This document shows, piece after piece, positions 23,234 through 37,102 of a DNA stretch of 64,000 nucleotides (its first letter is position 1; each line of letters starts with the position of its first letter). Position numbers and translations under genes: made by a program. Origin of the DNA: Combretum micranthum (taxonomy: Eukaryota; Streptophyta; Magnoliopsida; Myrtales; Combretaceae); the NCBI GenBank assembly GCA_024138025.1, contig JAMXBD010000685.1:62001-126000 (forward strand). The letters are read 5' to 3'. The notes beneath the pieces are model-generated. The model was not told where the DNA came from. It made no database searches and saw nothing but the letters and a program-made list of their open reading frames with translations.

Positions 23234-26200
23234 ATTGAAGATATACCCTCAGTAGAAACTTTGGCAGGTATACTGAGTGTTGCTAGTAGAGATGCATATG
23301 TGTTGATTGATACTGGAGCAACTCCTGCTTGTATTTCTGAAAATTTTACAAATTATTGTGAGCTTGTTTCTGAAATATTGATTGATCGTATTATGTGTGT
23401 GACTACTCCATTGGTGATTGAAAGTAGGCATCCCTATGTGTGTAAAAATATAAGTGTTGTGATTTCAAATGTGAACATGCCTATCGATATGATAATATTG
23501 TCTTTATCTGATTTTGATGTGATTTTGGGAATGAATTGGCTAAATCATTATAAGGTCACGATTGATTGTAGTAAGGTGGAGTTAAGTTTTGATTCAGATA
23601 AGGGGAGATTTACATATAGGTTGGAAAGGCTGACACCTAAAAGTATGAACTCTTTGGAGTTGTGGGAAAAACCAGTTGTGGCGGCTATGAATATTGAAGA
23701 AGTGGATATCAAAATGGTGCCAATTGTAAATGAGTTTATGGATGTATTTCCAAAGAAGTTACCTGGACTATCATCAGATAGAGAGATAGAATTTGGAATT
23801 GAAGTATTACCTAGAACAGTACCTATCTCTAAGGCTCCGTATAGAATGGCTCTTGTAGAGTTGAAAGAGTTAAAGCTGCAGTTACAGGAATTGTAAGATC
23901 AGGGTTTCATTAGACCGAGTATATCACCATGGGGTGCTCCTGTATTATTTGTAAGGAAGAAAGATGAGAGTTTGCATATGTGCATTGATTATAGGGAATT
24001 GAACCTTGTTACTATTAAGAACAAATACCTTTTACCTAGGATCAATGATCTATTCGATCAGTTAAAGGGAGCCACAGTGTTTTCAAAGATTGACTTGAGA
24101 TCACGATATTATCAACTTAAGATCAAATATCAAGATATTTAAAAGACGGCTTTTAGAACTCGGTATAGGCACTTCGAGTTTTTGCTAATGCCTTTCAGGT
24201 TAACCAATGCTCCAGCCGCATTCATGGATTTGATGAATAGAGTCTTCAAGGATTATCTGGATTCATTTGTCATAGTATTCATTGATGATATTCTGATTTA
24301 TTCCCGAAGTAAGGAAGAGCATCAAGAGCATTTAAGACTTGTGTTACAAAAACTCCGAGGGAAGAAACTCTATGCGAAATTTAACAAGTGTCAGTTTTGG
24401 TTGGAAGAAATATCTTTTCTCGGGCACATTATTTCAAAGGAAGATATTTCAGTTGATCCAATGAAGATCGAAGCTATTTTGAGATGGACAAGACCTACTA
24501 ATGTGAGTGAGATTAGAAGTTTTCTTGGATTGACGGGATACTGTCGAAGGTTTGTAGAGGGATTTTCGAAAATTGCCTCCCCATTAACAAGATTAACAAG
24601 AAAGAATATTAAGTATGTGTGAGATGACAAGTGTGAGAGGAGTTTTGAAGAGTTAAAAAAAAGATTGATATCAGCTTCTATTCTAGCACTGCCTGTTAGT
24701 GAAAAGGAATTCGAGGTTTTTAGTGATGCGTCTATCCAAGGACTTGGATGTGTTCTCATGCAAGATGGAAAAGTTATAGCTTATGCATCGAGGCAACTAA
24801 AACCCCATGAGAAGAATTATCCAGTGCATGATCTTGAATTAACAGTAGTAATTCTCGCATTGAAACTTTGGAGACACTATTTGTTTGGAGAGAAGTGCAA
24901 GATTTACACGGATCATAAAAGTTTGAAATACATATTCACACAAAAAAAACTTAATATGAGGCAAAGAAGATGGCTTAAGTTGATTAAAGATTATGATGTG
25001 GAAATACTTTATCATCCTGGCAAAGCTAATGTAGTAGCAGATGCACTCAGTAGGAAGAAGCAAATGAATGATGTGACTTTGATTTCTAATCAAAGAGAGA
25101 TTTAGATGGACTTCATGAAGTTAGAAGAAGTTACATTGGAGCAAGTTGATGTAATACTAACTCAGTTGTCCTTACGACCAACAATTTTGGAGAAAATTAA
25201 ACAAGTCCAAAAGGATGATGATGAAACTGAGAGAATGAGGATTGCTATAGGTGATGGGAAGAGAAAAGAGTTAAGGATTGATATGGATGGAATTGTTAGA
25301 TATAGGAATCGACTCTCTGTGCCATATGAGTTGAGAGAAGAAATCATGAAGGAAGCTCATTCATCTTCATATTCAATCCACCCGGGAACCACCAAAATGT
25401 ATAGAGATTTGAAGAAAAATTTATGGTGGGAAGGTTTGAAGAAAGATATTGCTCAATATGTTTCCAAGTGTTTGACTTGTCAACAAATAAAAATTGAGCA
25501 TCAAAGACCCGGAGGAGAACTTCAACCTTTATCTATACCTGAATGGAAATGGGATGATATCACTATGGATTTCATATCGGCCTTACTTAGGACTATTGCC
25601 AAATATGAAGTTATTTGAGTGATCATGGATAGATTAATGAAAATGGCTCATTTCATACCTTTGAGGGTTAGAGATTCCTTAGAAAGGATGGCACATATCT
25701 ATATCAAAGAAATAGTGAGACTACACGAGATTCCGAAGACGATTACTTCTGATCGAGATTCTCGCTTTGTCAGCTGGTTTTGGAAAAGTTTGCATACTGC
25801 TTTAGGCACTCAACTTCAGTTTAGCACTGTATTTCATCCACAGACAGACGGGCAATTAGAAAGAACGATTCAAATCTTGGAAGATATGCTTAGAGCATGT
25901 GCTTTAGATTTTGGCAATAAGTGGGATACTTATTTGCCACTTGTAGAATTCACTTACAATAATAGCTTCCAAGTAACAATTCAAATGGCACCCTACGAAG
26001 CACTTTATGGTAGGAAATGCAGATCTCCAATACACTGGGATGAAGTTGGGGAAAGAGCTATTTTAGGTCCTGAATTGGTACAACAAGCAGTGGATAAGAT
26101 CCAAGTAGTTAAACAAAGGATGAAAATGGCTCAAGATCGGTATAAAAGCTATACTAACATGAGAAGAAGACCGTTGGAGTTTGAAGTTGGCGACCATGTG

Positions 26201-26608
26201 TTTCTTAAAATTTCTCCAACAAAAAGGGTTATTAGATTTGGAGCTAGAAGCAAATTGAATCCAAGGTACATTGGTCCATATGAGATTCTAGAAAGAATTG
26301 GACCATTAGCTTATCGATTAACTTTACCCCCGAATTTGATGGAAGTACATGACGTATTCCATGTATCACAACTCAAAAAATGTGTATCCAATCTTGATTC
26401 TATCATCTCTGCACACCAACCAGAGGTTCAACCGGATTTGAGCACAATTGAAAAACCAATTAGAATCAAGGATAGAATTGATAAAGTGTTGAGGAGGAAG
26501 GTCATTCCTTTTGTGAAAGTTTTGTGAACGGGCCAAATAGAGAGAAAAGCAACTTGGGAGCCTGACAATGAAATGAAATGAAAGTATCCTAAGTTATTCA
26601 AGCAGTGA
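23234..26608 (+). pseudogene. Chromovirus pol: protease, RT, RNase H, integrase, chromodomain tail
   Basis: One continuous frame interrupted only by stops. Protease LIDTGA has its catalytic Asp at 23309-23311. The RT has [12 protein letters not shown] and the FIDD active site (24278-24289). RNase H includes [14 protein letters not shown] and later TDHKSLKYI. The integrase has a zinc-binding part (H at about 25360, CLTCQ at about 25475) and a core with TMDFI, SDRDSRF and GQLERT. The C-terminal part has a GPYEILERIGPLAYRL block and ends with IPFVKVL, a stop at 26525, ATWEPDNEM, another stop, then YPKLF, the usual chromodomain-like tail. Stops lie at about 23894, 24140, 24620, 25103, 25616, 26525 and 26579; several match TGG-to-TGA change. 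Confidence 0.92.
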
Positions 26609-26640
26609 TTAAGGTAAGATAAGTTTCGAGGACGAAACTT

Positions 26641-26657
26641 TTTGAAGGAGGAGAGAA
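26641..26657 (+). other. Polypurine tract
   Basis: TTTGAAGGAGGAGAGAA, directly before the 3' LTR, the expected plus-strand primer. The sequence just upstream (TTTCGAGGACGAAACTTTTT) is the phrase usual before chromovirus polypurine tracts. Confidence 0.88.
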
Positions 26658-29400
26658 TGAAATAGCCATGAAATTCCTAATTCATATATTTATAAAAAGT
26701 GTAATTGGAATTATACATGCTTTTGTATGTGTTGAATATGATTTATGTTCATGATAAATTATGTGTTTTATTGTTGTGTTAAAATATGGAAATACTTTAA
26801 AATTTATTAAATATTTAGTTCATAAAATTTAGATTTCATTAACATGTATGAATTATGTTTGGAACGTATTAAAACAAATAAATGAATGCATGCATATAAG
26901 TCTCTTTATAGCAGAAAAATAAGGCCAAAAATCAAGCTTTTAAACCACCATTAAGGCCTTAAACTAATATCATTAATTAGCCAAAAGTTAAGTCATTAGT
27001 TACCTCAACTTTTGATGCCTCAAAAGTCAAATAACAAGATAATATTAACCTAATAAAGTATCAAATTCGTACAAAATTTTCAAACCTCCTAAACACACCT
27101 CCAAAAGCTCCAAAACCTTCTTCTTTCTTCTCCAAAATCTCTCCCATGGCTATATACCATTAGCCTCTTCAACTCTTACAAAAATAACCACTAAAAGCTT
27201 GCTTAAGGACCACAAAGCTAAGGCCTAAAGTTCTATTGGTGAGTATGTTTTTCATGTCTTAAACTTATGCATGAATATGATTTCTTAACAATAGGGTTTA
27301 AACTTAAACTTGTGTTTGATGATTCATATGCTTTGTTAGTGGTATGAGAAGTGTTTTGTTGTTATAGAAGTTAGTTGTATGTGTGGTATATGAATTTGGA
27401 AGTGTTGGAAAGTTGTGGTTGAATGATCAAATGTTGAGAGTGTTGACATGTGAGGATGAGTGTATTGGAAAGATTGAAGGATTGAGTAGTTGAAGTGTGA
27501 TTGGTGTTTTGATGATTAGAAGTAGAATTTATGTTGTTTGGATAGTGTTTAAAACATATAACAAGCTTTAGAAAGTTTAGATTAAGTTTGGAGAATTTTG
27601 AACTGAATAAGTTTTGTAATAAAACAGGGGAAACAAAACATTTTCGTATAGGTTTAATTTTGACCATACGACGGCTTCTGGCACTTCAACGCTGCCAGTG
27701 TAGAGGTCGTATTGGAAGTGAACAAAATCGATTTTTTTTAAGCTACTTGAAACGTTGTCGGCTTTTGCTAGAAAAGGTTGCCAGTGTTATTTTTCAAATT
27801 GAACGCCAGCTACTGGGGTTCCAAAGCCACCGGCCTAGAGGCGGTGTGGAACTAGAACAGAATCATAATTTTTAACACTGGGTTGAAGGCCACCAACGTA
27901 GGATCCAAAGCTATTGGCATACAAGGATACGCTGCCGGTGTTGGGGCTATTCATTAGCGTGGACAAACCCCGTGTAATTGTCGGAAATTTTTGGGAATTT
28001 GGCGTTGTATTCTACACCGGCTCAAAGCTGCCAGCGTAGAATGAAGGCTACCGGCGTATCTTTGAACGTTGTTAGTATTGGCGAGTGTTGAACTTTAGTG
28101 TATTACGCACCAATTCAAAGCCGCCTACGTTCAAGGCTGGCGTATCCCCTGCACTTTTCATTTTCAAAAACTTTCTTCAAAATTTTCCAAAGCTTAGTAT
28201 ATGCTCAATTAAATATTTGTTAAGTGTTCTATGATATAATAGGATGTTTAAATGCTCTATTATGATATTGTATTAATTTATTTGAATTTCTTTGATTAAT
28301 TATATTTGCAACTAGTTAATTAGTGTTTAAACTAAGTGGGAAATTTAATATTATTTTAAACAGTGATAGATCTTCGCTCAGCTAACCCCATTAGTTCCCG
28401 AGCTATCTCAGGTATGCAGTAACTTGCTTGTTTCTTTGCTAGGTTAGGAATCAAATCAAATTACTCTAAATTAAGAAAATTTTCTTAATTGATGAGTGTT
28501 GATTGTCCTTGTTTGTCGTTGAATCTGGTTCGGAAAGCGGCACCTTGCTTAGCTTAGGGGCAGTGTACTTTTTCGTTATTGGATAAAATCACTTAAGAGA
28601 TATGAGTATCCGAGCTACTCATATCAACCCCCTGAGCGTCGTGATGCGTTACTCAGGATCTCCTAGTATTACGGGTTATGCCGAAAGGTGGGGCTGCCTA
28701 GTCTATATGAACAGTAGAGACCACTTAGGAAGGCAGACGTAATACTAGATCCTTGTTGCCTAGAGTTTGAACACTCCCATTAAGAAAGACTAATTAAAGA
28801 TTGAGTAATAAATTATTGGTTGTTGCATTTTACTTTTAGATTAAGTATGTGTGAATCGCTTTGTATTTGTATTCGTATTCGTATTCGTATTTGTTACTTG
28901 CGTACTGGGCCTTTGGCTCATAGTTTAACCATTTCAGGTGATGAATCTGATGAGTTTTACATAAGTATGGGGTATGGAATTGATTTTGAGGATTTTCTTG
29001 ATGATATGGAGGACTAGAGATGACCTTAGACTTAGTGGAATCCAATTTTTGTAATAGAATAGTTATGTTAGTCTTGTGGTTGTATTTAACGTTTTAGTTA
29101 AATTTCATGTGTGTAATTTTTTTAAGGCTTTGTAAAAAGCCTTTGGATGTAATATATGTATATATATATGTACTTAGTCATGTTTGACTTAAGTTTGCTT
29201 CTTTTGCAAGATATGATAATGGAATAGTGTATTTTGTTTAAAGTTTAGAAAAAAAAAATTTATGGTTTCTATTATATTATCTATGTGGAATTAGATAAAC
29301 AATTTTTTCAGACAACTTTATATATAATCTTATAGGTTATATATGGTTGGAGAACTGTTATCGCCTAGTTTAAATATAGGGGTGATAGCGGGTCCTTACA
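26658..29400 (+). mobile_element. 3' LTR of the chromovirus
   Basis: 2,743 bp, TGAAATAGCC to GGGTCCTTACA, followed by GTATG. Homologous end to end with the 5' LTR. Differences include an extra block near 27700-27745, a small GTATTC expansion at 28865-28890, and scattered substitutions. The acidic reading frame (28938-29017) is kept open with three residue changes. Confidence 0.93.
28938..29017 (+). other. Acidic short reading frame in the 3' LTR
   Basis: Counterpart of 21084-21163, kept open to a TAG. It differs by T-to-I, T-to-I and I-to-M changes only. Confidence 0.45.
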
Positions 29401-29965
29401 GTATGTGTGCAGTCTGGATACTAAATTATCCTAATGTTGGTTGCTGGACTTCAAGCAAATATAATAATTGGTAGTTTGCTGCATTAGATATACGTTTGCA
29501 TGTGATTGAATTGTATTTGCTCATGCAATTGTGCTTATGATAGTATCGCACCAGGCTTTAATGCATTTTTTTCATTCGTTTTTGTTTTTGGGTTCAAGTA
29601 ACTCTAGTGTCATGTTTGACATTTCTATACATGACCTGGTAGTAGATTATGGGAATGACACTAGCTATAATGACTATCTAGCCATTGAATAACCTAGTCA
29701 CACATTTTGGGATATTGGATTCCTTACTGTGTATCTAGTTGTGGACAATGTAATTGTGTATCTTATATTTTAGGTTGTAAGTTCAAAGCATAGGCTTAAC
29801 TATCATATGTGTTTATGGCTTGAAGTAGGATGGATGGACTCTTTGTGAGCCATCACTTAGTTTAGTTATGGTGATGCGTATGAATCTTAAAGTTTGATCG
29901 TTTGTGACCTGATCTTGTTTAAATTATCCATTTATATATTTATGTGAATTAGAGTTAAGAATGAC
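29401..29965. other. Intergenic DNA right of the chromovirus
   Basis: Starts with the GTATG target duplication. AT-rich, not matched in copy A2, with no supported gene. Confidence 0.5.
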
Positions 29966-30410
29966 ATTCTTTTTAATTTTTTTTCAACTATTTGGTAAAT
30001 TTTTTTACTTCGTCTTTTTTTCCACTATTTGGTGAATTTTTTCTTCTAGTCAAGGAGGTATATTTTCAAGAAAATTAAAAAAAAATGAAGATATAAATAC
30101 ATAGACATCGCTCTTTTAAAATTAAAGATGCAACGAATCTCCATAAAATTAGATTTATTTATCCTTTACTTTAATTAGTTTTATAAAAAACACTAATTAT
30201 AATTTTCTTTTTCAATTTATAAAATATTTTCTTCTAAAAATATGTGAATTTTTTAAGGCCAATTCTCACTTTCCAGTCAATAATTTTATCATAATTATGA
30301 ATTAAAAACAGATATAACACAAATAAAATGACTTTTCAAAAATTTCAAACAGGTATGAATTAAATATAGGATAGCTGAAAATTAAAAACAGATGATATAT
30401 ACTTATATAT
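29966..30410 (+). repeat. Duplicated segment, copy A1 part 2
   Basis: Matches 42345-42650 in copy A2: TTCAACTAT, AAATATGTGAAT and ATAATTTTATCATAATTATG occur in the same order. It is cut off by the solo LTR inserted at 30411. Confidence 0.6.
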
Positions 30411-31562
30411 TGTCACGCCCCGAGGGTATTCTAATAATGATAATCAAGAACCATTCAATTACCATTATTAGTTTACCTTCTAGGTATGACATGATTTTCA
30501 AAAACAGGATCTTTTAGTTGTTTGGATGGAATAAACAAACATATATAAGATGTAAATTAGTAAACAACTATTACAAACTACTATATTACAGATCATATGC
30601 TTCAGAATTCCTTACAACCTTAACTGATGATTCTAATGCACATTAAATGCATCATAAAACTACTATAGATATAGATATTCTAATCCTATACTAAACTTTA
30701 ACCTTCTGGCTTCTATTCTCTTACCGGGACCATGCTCCTGCTAGTAATGAGCCAGGGGCGCAAGGTAAACCTGAAAGGACTGTGGGAGTGTGAGCTAAAA
30801 CACAAGCTCAGTGAATAACCAGAACTTATTACACATATCATACAAGTTATTTAACAATCATATGAAATGCAGCAATCATACAAATGAACATTACAAGCTT
30901 GGATAACCCGGAATCCAAACAGGATGAAGATTTACGCCCTCCCATCGGGGTTGAAGGATCACAATCTATGGTCCACCTACCCAGGAGAGACTTAAGCTTC
31001 CAGGAAATAATAACATTTAATATAATTATCTCTTTAAGTTTATCATGTTTCTTTATTCATTTCCTGCTATAGCTTTAGAAACTCCACTAAGTGTTAGTTA
31101 TTCCCATGTAATACCATAAGCGGCGTCCTTCGTTTACCATGTAGTTCCTATGGTATTAACAGAACAAAGGTAATCTTGCAATTAACTACTAGCTCTGGCC
31201 TAGATAATTCAAGCATCACCAGAGATCCGAGAAACTAACACGTAGTAGGCTATCACTTACTTAATGCTTTTTATGCATAAGATGTAATGCATGATTATTT
31301 TCCATTATGGTACCAGTATTTTTAATCAATTTGGGGGTGATCAAGCAATACAGACACTCAATTAAATACTACATACATTATCATGATACACGCAATTGTG
31401 TTATCACTTATTTTAGAGTGACATGGCAATCAATGGAATACAATACACAACTTTCATATTTCAAACAGATCACAAATTTTCATTATCTTTTTATTTAAGG
31501 TTCACTACTAGTACAAGCACAACCAATGTAATAAGACTGAGTCACTCACCTGCCCATCCTAG

Positions 31563-31610
31563 TTAATCGTAGTAATCTTCAGGTAGGTCCTCCCCAATAC
31601 CCGAGTCACC
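31563..31610 (-). other. Acidic short reading frame in the solo LTR at 30411
   Basis: After an acceptor-like TTATCGTAATAG it reads GDSGIGEDLPEDYYD and TAA, in the same phase as the chromovirus LTR frames. A donor-like GGGCAG|GTGAGTGAC follows 20 bases after the stop. Confidence 0.4.
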
Positions 31611-32163
31611 TATTACGATAAATAATATAATCATTAAAATTTCCTAGACTATACAATCTAGTTTCTATGAATATTTAAGTGTTCTACTGGGTTGTTGGGT
31701 GTCTGTTTTATTTTTAGCTAATTCTTTCGAAATAGCTTTAAGTTCTAAATCTTTGTACTCGCAGTTTTATTGTATTGATTCTGGTTGGATATGTGAATCT
31801 ACCAATTGGGTATTTGGAAAGTTAATAACTTCGTTAAATCATTTTTATTGTCCAAAAATATCAGTTTTCTTTTAAATTACTTAATAAATTTTTCTTATAG
31901 AGTATAGATGTTCCTATACTCACAAATTTGGATTATTTAAATTTCCATTGTTATCGATTCATATACGAATATTCTAGTATATACTTAGTATTTACTAATT
32001 CATAATTTATACATATATATATCTTTCTATGAAAACATACTCACTAATAAAAGAATTTATTAACTTAATTATAACTATTTTCGAAATTATTTTTCTCTTT
32101 TTGTAAATCATAAGAACATTAATAATTATCATCATTAATAGCACCAAAAATAATTATAATATC

Positions 32164-32230
32164 AATAATACTAATAACAATAAAGATAACAATAATAATA
32201 ATAACAATAATAATAATAATAATAATAAAT
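32164..32230. repeat. AAT/AAC-rich microsatellite
   Basis: Mixed AAT and AAC trinucleotides with few interruptions. Confidence 0.8.
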
Positions 32231-33276
32231 AAAAAAAATTTCCGAAAATAGCTTAGAGGGAATAATTATATTTCATCACCTTAAAGTTACACTAATTGTA
32301 TTATACTTTAATTAATATTATTACTAAAGTAATTTTAGTCTTATATTCATATTATTTTAGAAATAATCTTTTCAAAAATTTTAACAAAATTCTTTTAATA
32401 ATAATAAGATTATTAATGATTATAATTAAAAACTATTATGCGGAAATTAAATAAGGTAATTTATATTTCTAAAAATTCTTTTTAGATTAATAATAATAGA
32501 TTAAATAATTAAACATCCTATATCAGAAAAATAATTTTATTTTTAAATTTAAATAAATAAATTTCAGATTTAATATTATTACATTATAATATTACTATTA
32601 CTATTCCAGAAAAATAAATAAATGCAGGAAAAATAATAACATTCTAAAATTATTTAAATTATTATTTATTATATAATTATTTATACTTAGTTTCATTTTT
32701 CTTTTTTTTTTCTTTCTGGCCGAGGGGTATAACGGGGTTAAGTACGCCCGTGCCCCACCCCTGCACCAGCCCGGCCATCTGGGAGCACTGTTCATCGTCT
32801 TCCCCGATGAGCCGCGGCCATTTCCGGCGAATCCCGACGTTAAAACGTGGGGATTTTGGATCCAAACAACTCCTAATAACCTAATAAACCTAAATATCCT
32901 AGAATCATAACCTAAAAAAACAACATGCTAACCATGATTTCGAATCATTAAGCTCGGCTAGGGTTTGGGAAAAATACCTTCGTCGCGACCTCACGATGAA
33001 ATTCGAAGCTCCTTATGGCTTGGTTAGCTTCCTAAGATGTCTAAGAGTCAGTATCAATCTTTAAAACTAGAAGAAAACTCGCGGAATAAGATTGACTTAC
33101 CTCAAGCTCGTTTTTGAACGTTTTTCCCAGATTTTTGTTCGAATTTTCGAACGAGGTGGATATGAGCTTTTTAAAATCGGTTCCTGGGTTGGTTCTACTC
33201 CTAATGAGATGTAGATGAATTCTTGAAGGTTTGAGAAGATTTGGAGTTCGTTTGCTTGTCCATCCGAGTTCGTTTG

Positions 33277-33292
33277 CATATATATATATAAT
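33277..33292 (-). promoter_or_regulatory. Candidate TATA box of the minus-strand solo LTR
   Basis: TATATATATATA-type run about 180 bases before the donor-like site at 33100. In the neighbouring related LTR a similar run (37554-37574) precedes its donor-like site (37371) by about the same distance. Confidence 0.4.
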
Positions 33293-34442
33293 AACGAAGT
33301 GTAAGTTTCGGCCGTGCTTCTTCTTTAATTTCCAAACGAATTGCTCTTGTTTGTTGTCCATCCACCCCTTTGTTTGATTGTCATTAAGGCAGGAGTGAGT
33401 TGTCCATTTTAGATTGGCTTAGGTTAGATATATATTGACTTTCATGTACATTATTGAAGGAAATCCGGTTCACCACAATTGAGAAGATCACAGCCCTTCA
33501 TCCCATGCAAAACCGTCTCCAGCAAGTTGCAAATATATATATATTAGTTATATATTAGTTAGATTTTGTTTAGTTAAGTTTTCGGGTAGTTTAATACACT
33601 ATTAGGGTATATTTTAGCTTATATATGTAAATGTATATGTACAAAGGTCTTTAATGAATCCTACGAAGTGTTTAGTTTAACAAAAAGTACAATTTAAGCT
33701 TTAATAGTACGTATCTAATTGTTTAAGAAAAATTTATCCTACGCGATTTAGATTTTATAAGCTTTTTCGGGTCAATTTTCGTTTCAGACTCCAAGGGCTT
33801 TAGAAAACCCTAACTTGGTTTTTGGTATGATTCAATTCTGTATTTGAGGTCTAGATCTCAAGTTATACATCAGTTTATGTTTTTATTGGGTATTTATAAT
33901 CCTAACCGTTTATCTTGAAATCACAATTTCCCAGCTAAAACCCTATTGAGTCATTTATGTAATATTACTACTAATATATAGGCTATACTAGTTATATATA
34001 TTGGATTTGGATACTTACTAAAATCTTATCAATGTAGTTTATTACTGACTAAAACTCTCAAATTTTAGGGTTCCAATGCAAATATAGGTTCATTACTATA
34101 TCTTGTTTTAATTCCCGGTCTCTATTGAATACTAAGGTAATCACTTAATATCCATATTTAGGTTTTCCTATATATTCTGTCTGTTTGACAAGGATTTGGG
34201 TTTAGGATTTGAAGTTTCCTTTGATCACAACCTGAATTATTAACTCGGAATACGAAATCTTGTTTTTGGAAACAATTGGGGTCAAAGAAGTCCTTTTATA
34301 AAGTCTATGAGTTCCAACCGATCAAATTTAGTGTATCTATCTAAACTAGGGTTTCTAATTAACTCCTAAGGTTACTAGTCAACCCATAATTTCTAGTCTA
34401 GGGTCGTATCTTATGATGGAAGTTTTCGGGGTTTACATATAT

Positions 34443-34814
34443 ACACATATATAAAGAAATTCAGCCAATTTCTAAATGCGAAATGCCATTTTCTTAGGAA
34501 CGCACACGCTACCGAAAACCTTGCTTCAATTTAGCTTGCAACACGGTCGAGTCGCCATCAATGTAAGTCATTATTACAAGGGACGGACCACAACATATAA
34601 TCACGTGATCCACGATTCCATCATTGACTGGTATACGTAAGCATTCCTACACAAACATGACGAAAGTTGTCCAAGTCGTCGGAGTCCACACCTTCCTGGC
34701 ATCTTCATCCCAAACAAGACAAATAGTTGGTGGTTAGTGGAAAGACATGCTATATTAATTAATCCGAAATAAAAATCCTCATTTATTTTTCCTATTTTTT
34801 TTCTAAGCTATCAT
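34443..34814 (+). repeat. Duplicated segment, copy A1 part 3
   Basis: Lies between the two solo LTRs and matches 42755-43100 in copy A2 (GCGAA..ACCATTTTCTTAGG, ACTTCCTGGCATCTTC-like and AAATAGTTGGTG phrases in order). Confidence 0.72.
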
Positions 34815-36464
34815 TGTCACGCCCCAAGGATACCGTAGTAGTAATATACAAGCCACATTTGTATACTATTACTAGTTAACCATAAGAGAATGACATATTT
34901 TCAAACAATAGGATCTTTTAGTTATATTGATAATAAATGATAAACACATATAAGACATCAATTAGTAAATATCTGTCATCACAAGTAGTGAATATCACAA
35001 AGATATTACAAGCCATGATTTTATTATAAAAGTCTCCAAATACATGACTGATAATAGAAATACTAACTATCGTATGACTAAAAATAAAAATAAATAACAT
35101 AACCCGAAGATCCCATATTCTTCTAGCTTTAATTTCTTACCAGAACCATGCTCCTAAAAGTAACCAGCAAGGTCGTAGAGTTAACCTAAAAGGTCTTTAG
35201 GAGTATGAGCGAAACCACGAGCTCAGTGAATAACCAAACATATTACATATCAAGCAAGTTTATTAACAAAACATATGTAATACAACAATCAAACATATAT
35301 ACAAATACAAGTTTGGATGATCTAGAATCCAAACAGGAAAAATATTTATGCTCTTTTTTAAGGTTGAAGAACAAATACTTTTATGACCCACCTACCCAGG
35401 AAAAACTAAGTATACAAGAAAATTAATGATTTCTCGTCTTAAGGTTATCACCATAATTTAAAGGTATTTTAACTGATCATTTCTTGTAACAATCCTTGTA
35501 AACTCCCTAAAAATTAATCATTTCAAAGCGATACTACAGGCGGCGTTCTTCGTTGCCACTTAGTTCCTAAAGAACGAACGGAACAAAGAAAACCTTGAAA
35601 GAATTAACACTTTAGAAAAACCAAGCATTAACAAAGAACTGAGATATTAATACGTAGCAGGCTGTCACCCTTTTTTAATATGCAATAATGTATACGTGTA
35701 ATGCATGATTAGGTTATTTAATAAGCCAATAATTTTTATTCAGGTATATGGTGATCACACATTACACATTAATGAACATGTATTCCAAATTATCAAACAA
35801 TTGTGTTATCACTTTTATTAACTTGTCTTGGTATTACAAAAACCAATTCCAGTCACAAATCATTTCATCATGCTACACAACAACTATATTATTATACATT
35901 ACATATGTGACTAATTACAAGCACAAACAGTATAATAGATCTGAGTTACTTACTTGCTCATATTGGCTAATCGTAATAATCCACAGGAAGTCCTCAAGGA
36001 TATCAAGGTCAACTATTGAGATGAATAAAAATATTCATCAATAAGACATAAATTATATATCTAACTCCTATGAGTTTCTATTACTATATTGATCTTTTAA
36101 TGATCTTATAGTAATAATTATTATTTAATATTTTATTTTCATTTTGTTTTCTTGATCTTATTTGATATTTATATATTTATTGGATTGTTGCAGAGTTTGT
36201 ATTCAGTAGATTGATATTTTATCATTACTATTATCATCGCTTTTATATCATTCCTTAGTTGACCTATATGGTAAATAATATTTATTTTCTATCATTTAGT
36301 TCCATCATGCTTTCTCTTGATCTACCTTTATGTTATTATCTAGTTATTTTTAGAAATCACATTATTCGATATTTTAGCTTATTCTAAATTCTATTCTTAC
36401 ATATTTACCAATATAAAACAAGTACTAAACGATTATCATATTCTATTCTTATTTGTTTAGTATT

Positions 36465-36548
36465 ACAACAACAATAACAACAACAACAACAACAACAACA
36501 ATAACAACAACAATAACAACAACAACAACAATAATAATAATATAATAA
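36465..36548. repeat. (CAA)n microsatellite
   Basis: About 84 bases of CAA units with a few TAA changes, ending in TAA units. Confidence 0.9.
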
Positions 36549-37062
36549 TGTTTTCTATTTATAAAAGTTATTTTTAAAGTTCAACTTTAGAATTAGTTAA
36601 ACATGCTAGTATTGAAATATTTGTATTTATTATTTTTCTATTTTATTTCTTCTTCTTCTTTATATATATATATTAATAAACATTATAGACGAAACAGACT
36701 TCGTTCAAAGGTATCTTGTGTGTACGCCGGCATCCAACAACGTCGGTGTTGAGTTTCACATGTCGGTGTTCATGTATTTTACATGTTAATTGTATCAGTA
36801 TACGTTGGCTTAAGGCCGCCAGCTTTACAATATTTGCCGGCATCAACACCACTGGCATTGCATTTAAATTTGCCAGCGTTCATTCATTTCTCGTAAAAAT
36901 AAATTTTATGTAGTTTCTATTCCAGTGCAGCTGTCTCGTGCATTGCCTGCCTATCTACGTATGCCGATGGTGTTAGGTACTTACACCACCGGCGTAAGGC
37001 TAGTTTAGCCACTATTGTCATCTTCCTCAATTTTCTTTCATTTGAAACCTAGTTTTCTTATA

Positions 37063-37102
<40 letters not shown>
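37063..37102. repeat. (AC)n(AT)n compound microsatellite
   Basis: Ten AC units followed directly by ten AT units. Confidence 0.9.

Larger units (their letters stand above)
18888..29400 (+). mobile_element. Complete but inactive Ty3/Gypsy chromovirus, Tekay-like
   Basis: 10,513 bp with all landmarks: target duplication GTATG (18883-18887 and 29401-29405), 5' LTR, tRNA-iMet primer site, gag, pol in the order PR-RT-RH-INT with a chromodomain-like tail, polypurine tract and 3' LTR. Long LTRs, the iMet primer site and the IPFVKVL...ATWEPDNEM tail point to a chromovirus, most likely the Tekay/Del lineage; CRM or Reina are less likely given the LTR length. Gag and pol contain about ten in-frame stops and one frameshift, so the copy is dead. 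The LTRs differ by visible substitutions and indels, so the insertion is not recent. Confidence 0.92.
30411..34437 (-). mobile_element. Solo LTR, 4.0 kb, minus strand
   Basis: On the minus strand it runs from TGTAAACCCC (34437) to GGGGCGTGACA (30411), flanked by TATAT on both sides (30406-30410 and 34438-34442). There is no primer site, gag or pol, so it is a solo LTR. It has a TATA-rich run (33277-33292), a strong donor-like GAG|GTAAGT at 33100, a GC-rich part (32715-32860), an acidic reading frame after an acceptor-like site (31563-31610), and a further exon-like block at 30725-30770. The 106- and 62-codon frames here are not called as genes. Related to the next solo LTR. Confidence 0.85.

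Noticed and set aside
33041..33361. 106-codon frame on the minus strand
   Set aside because: It lies within the solo LTR and crosses the predicted splice donor; no family resemblance.
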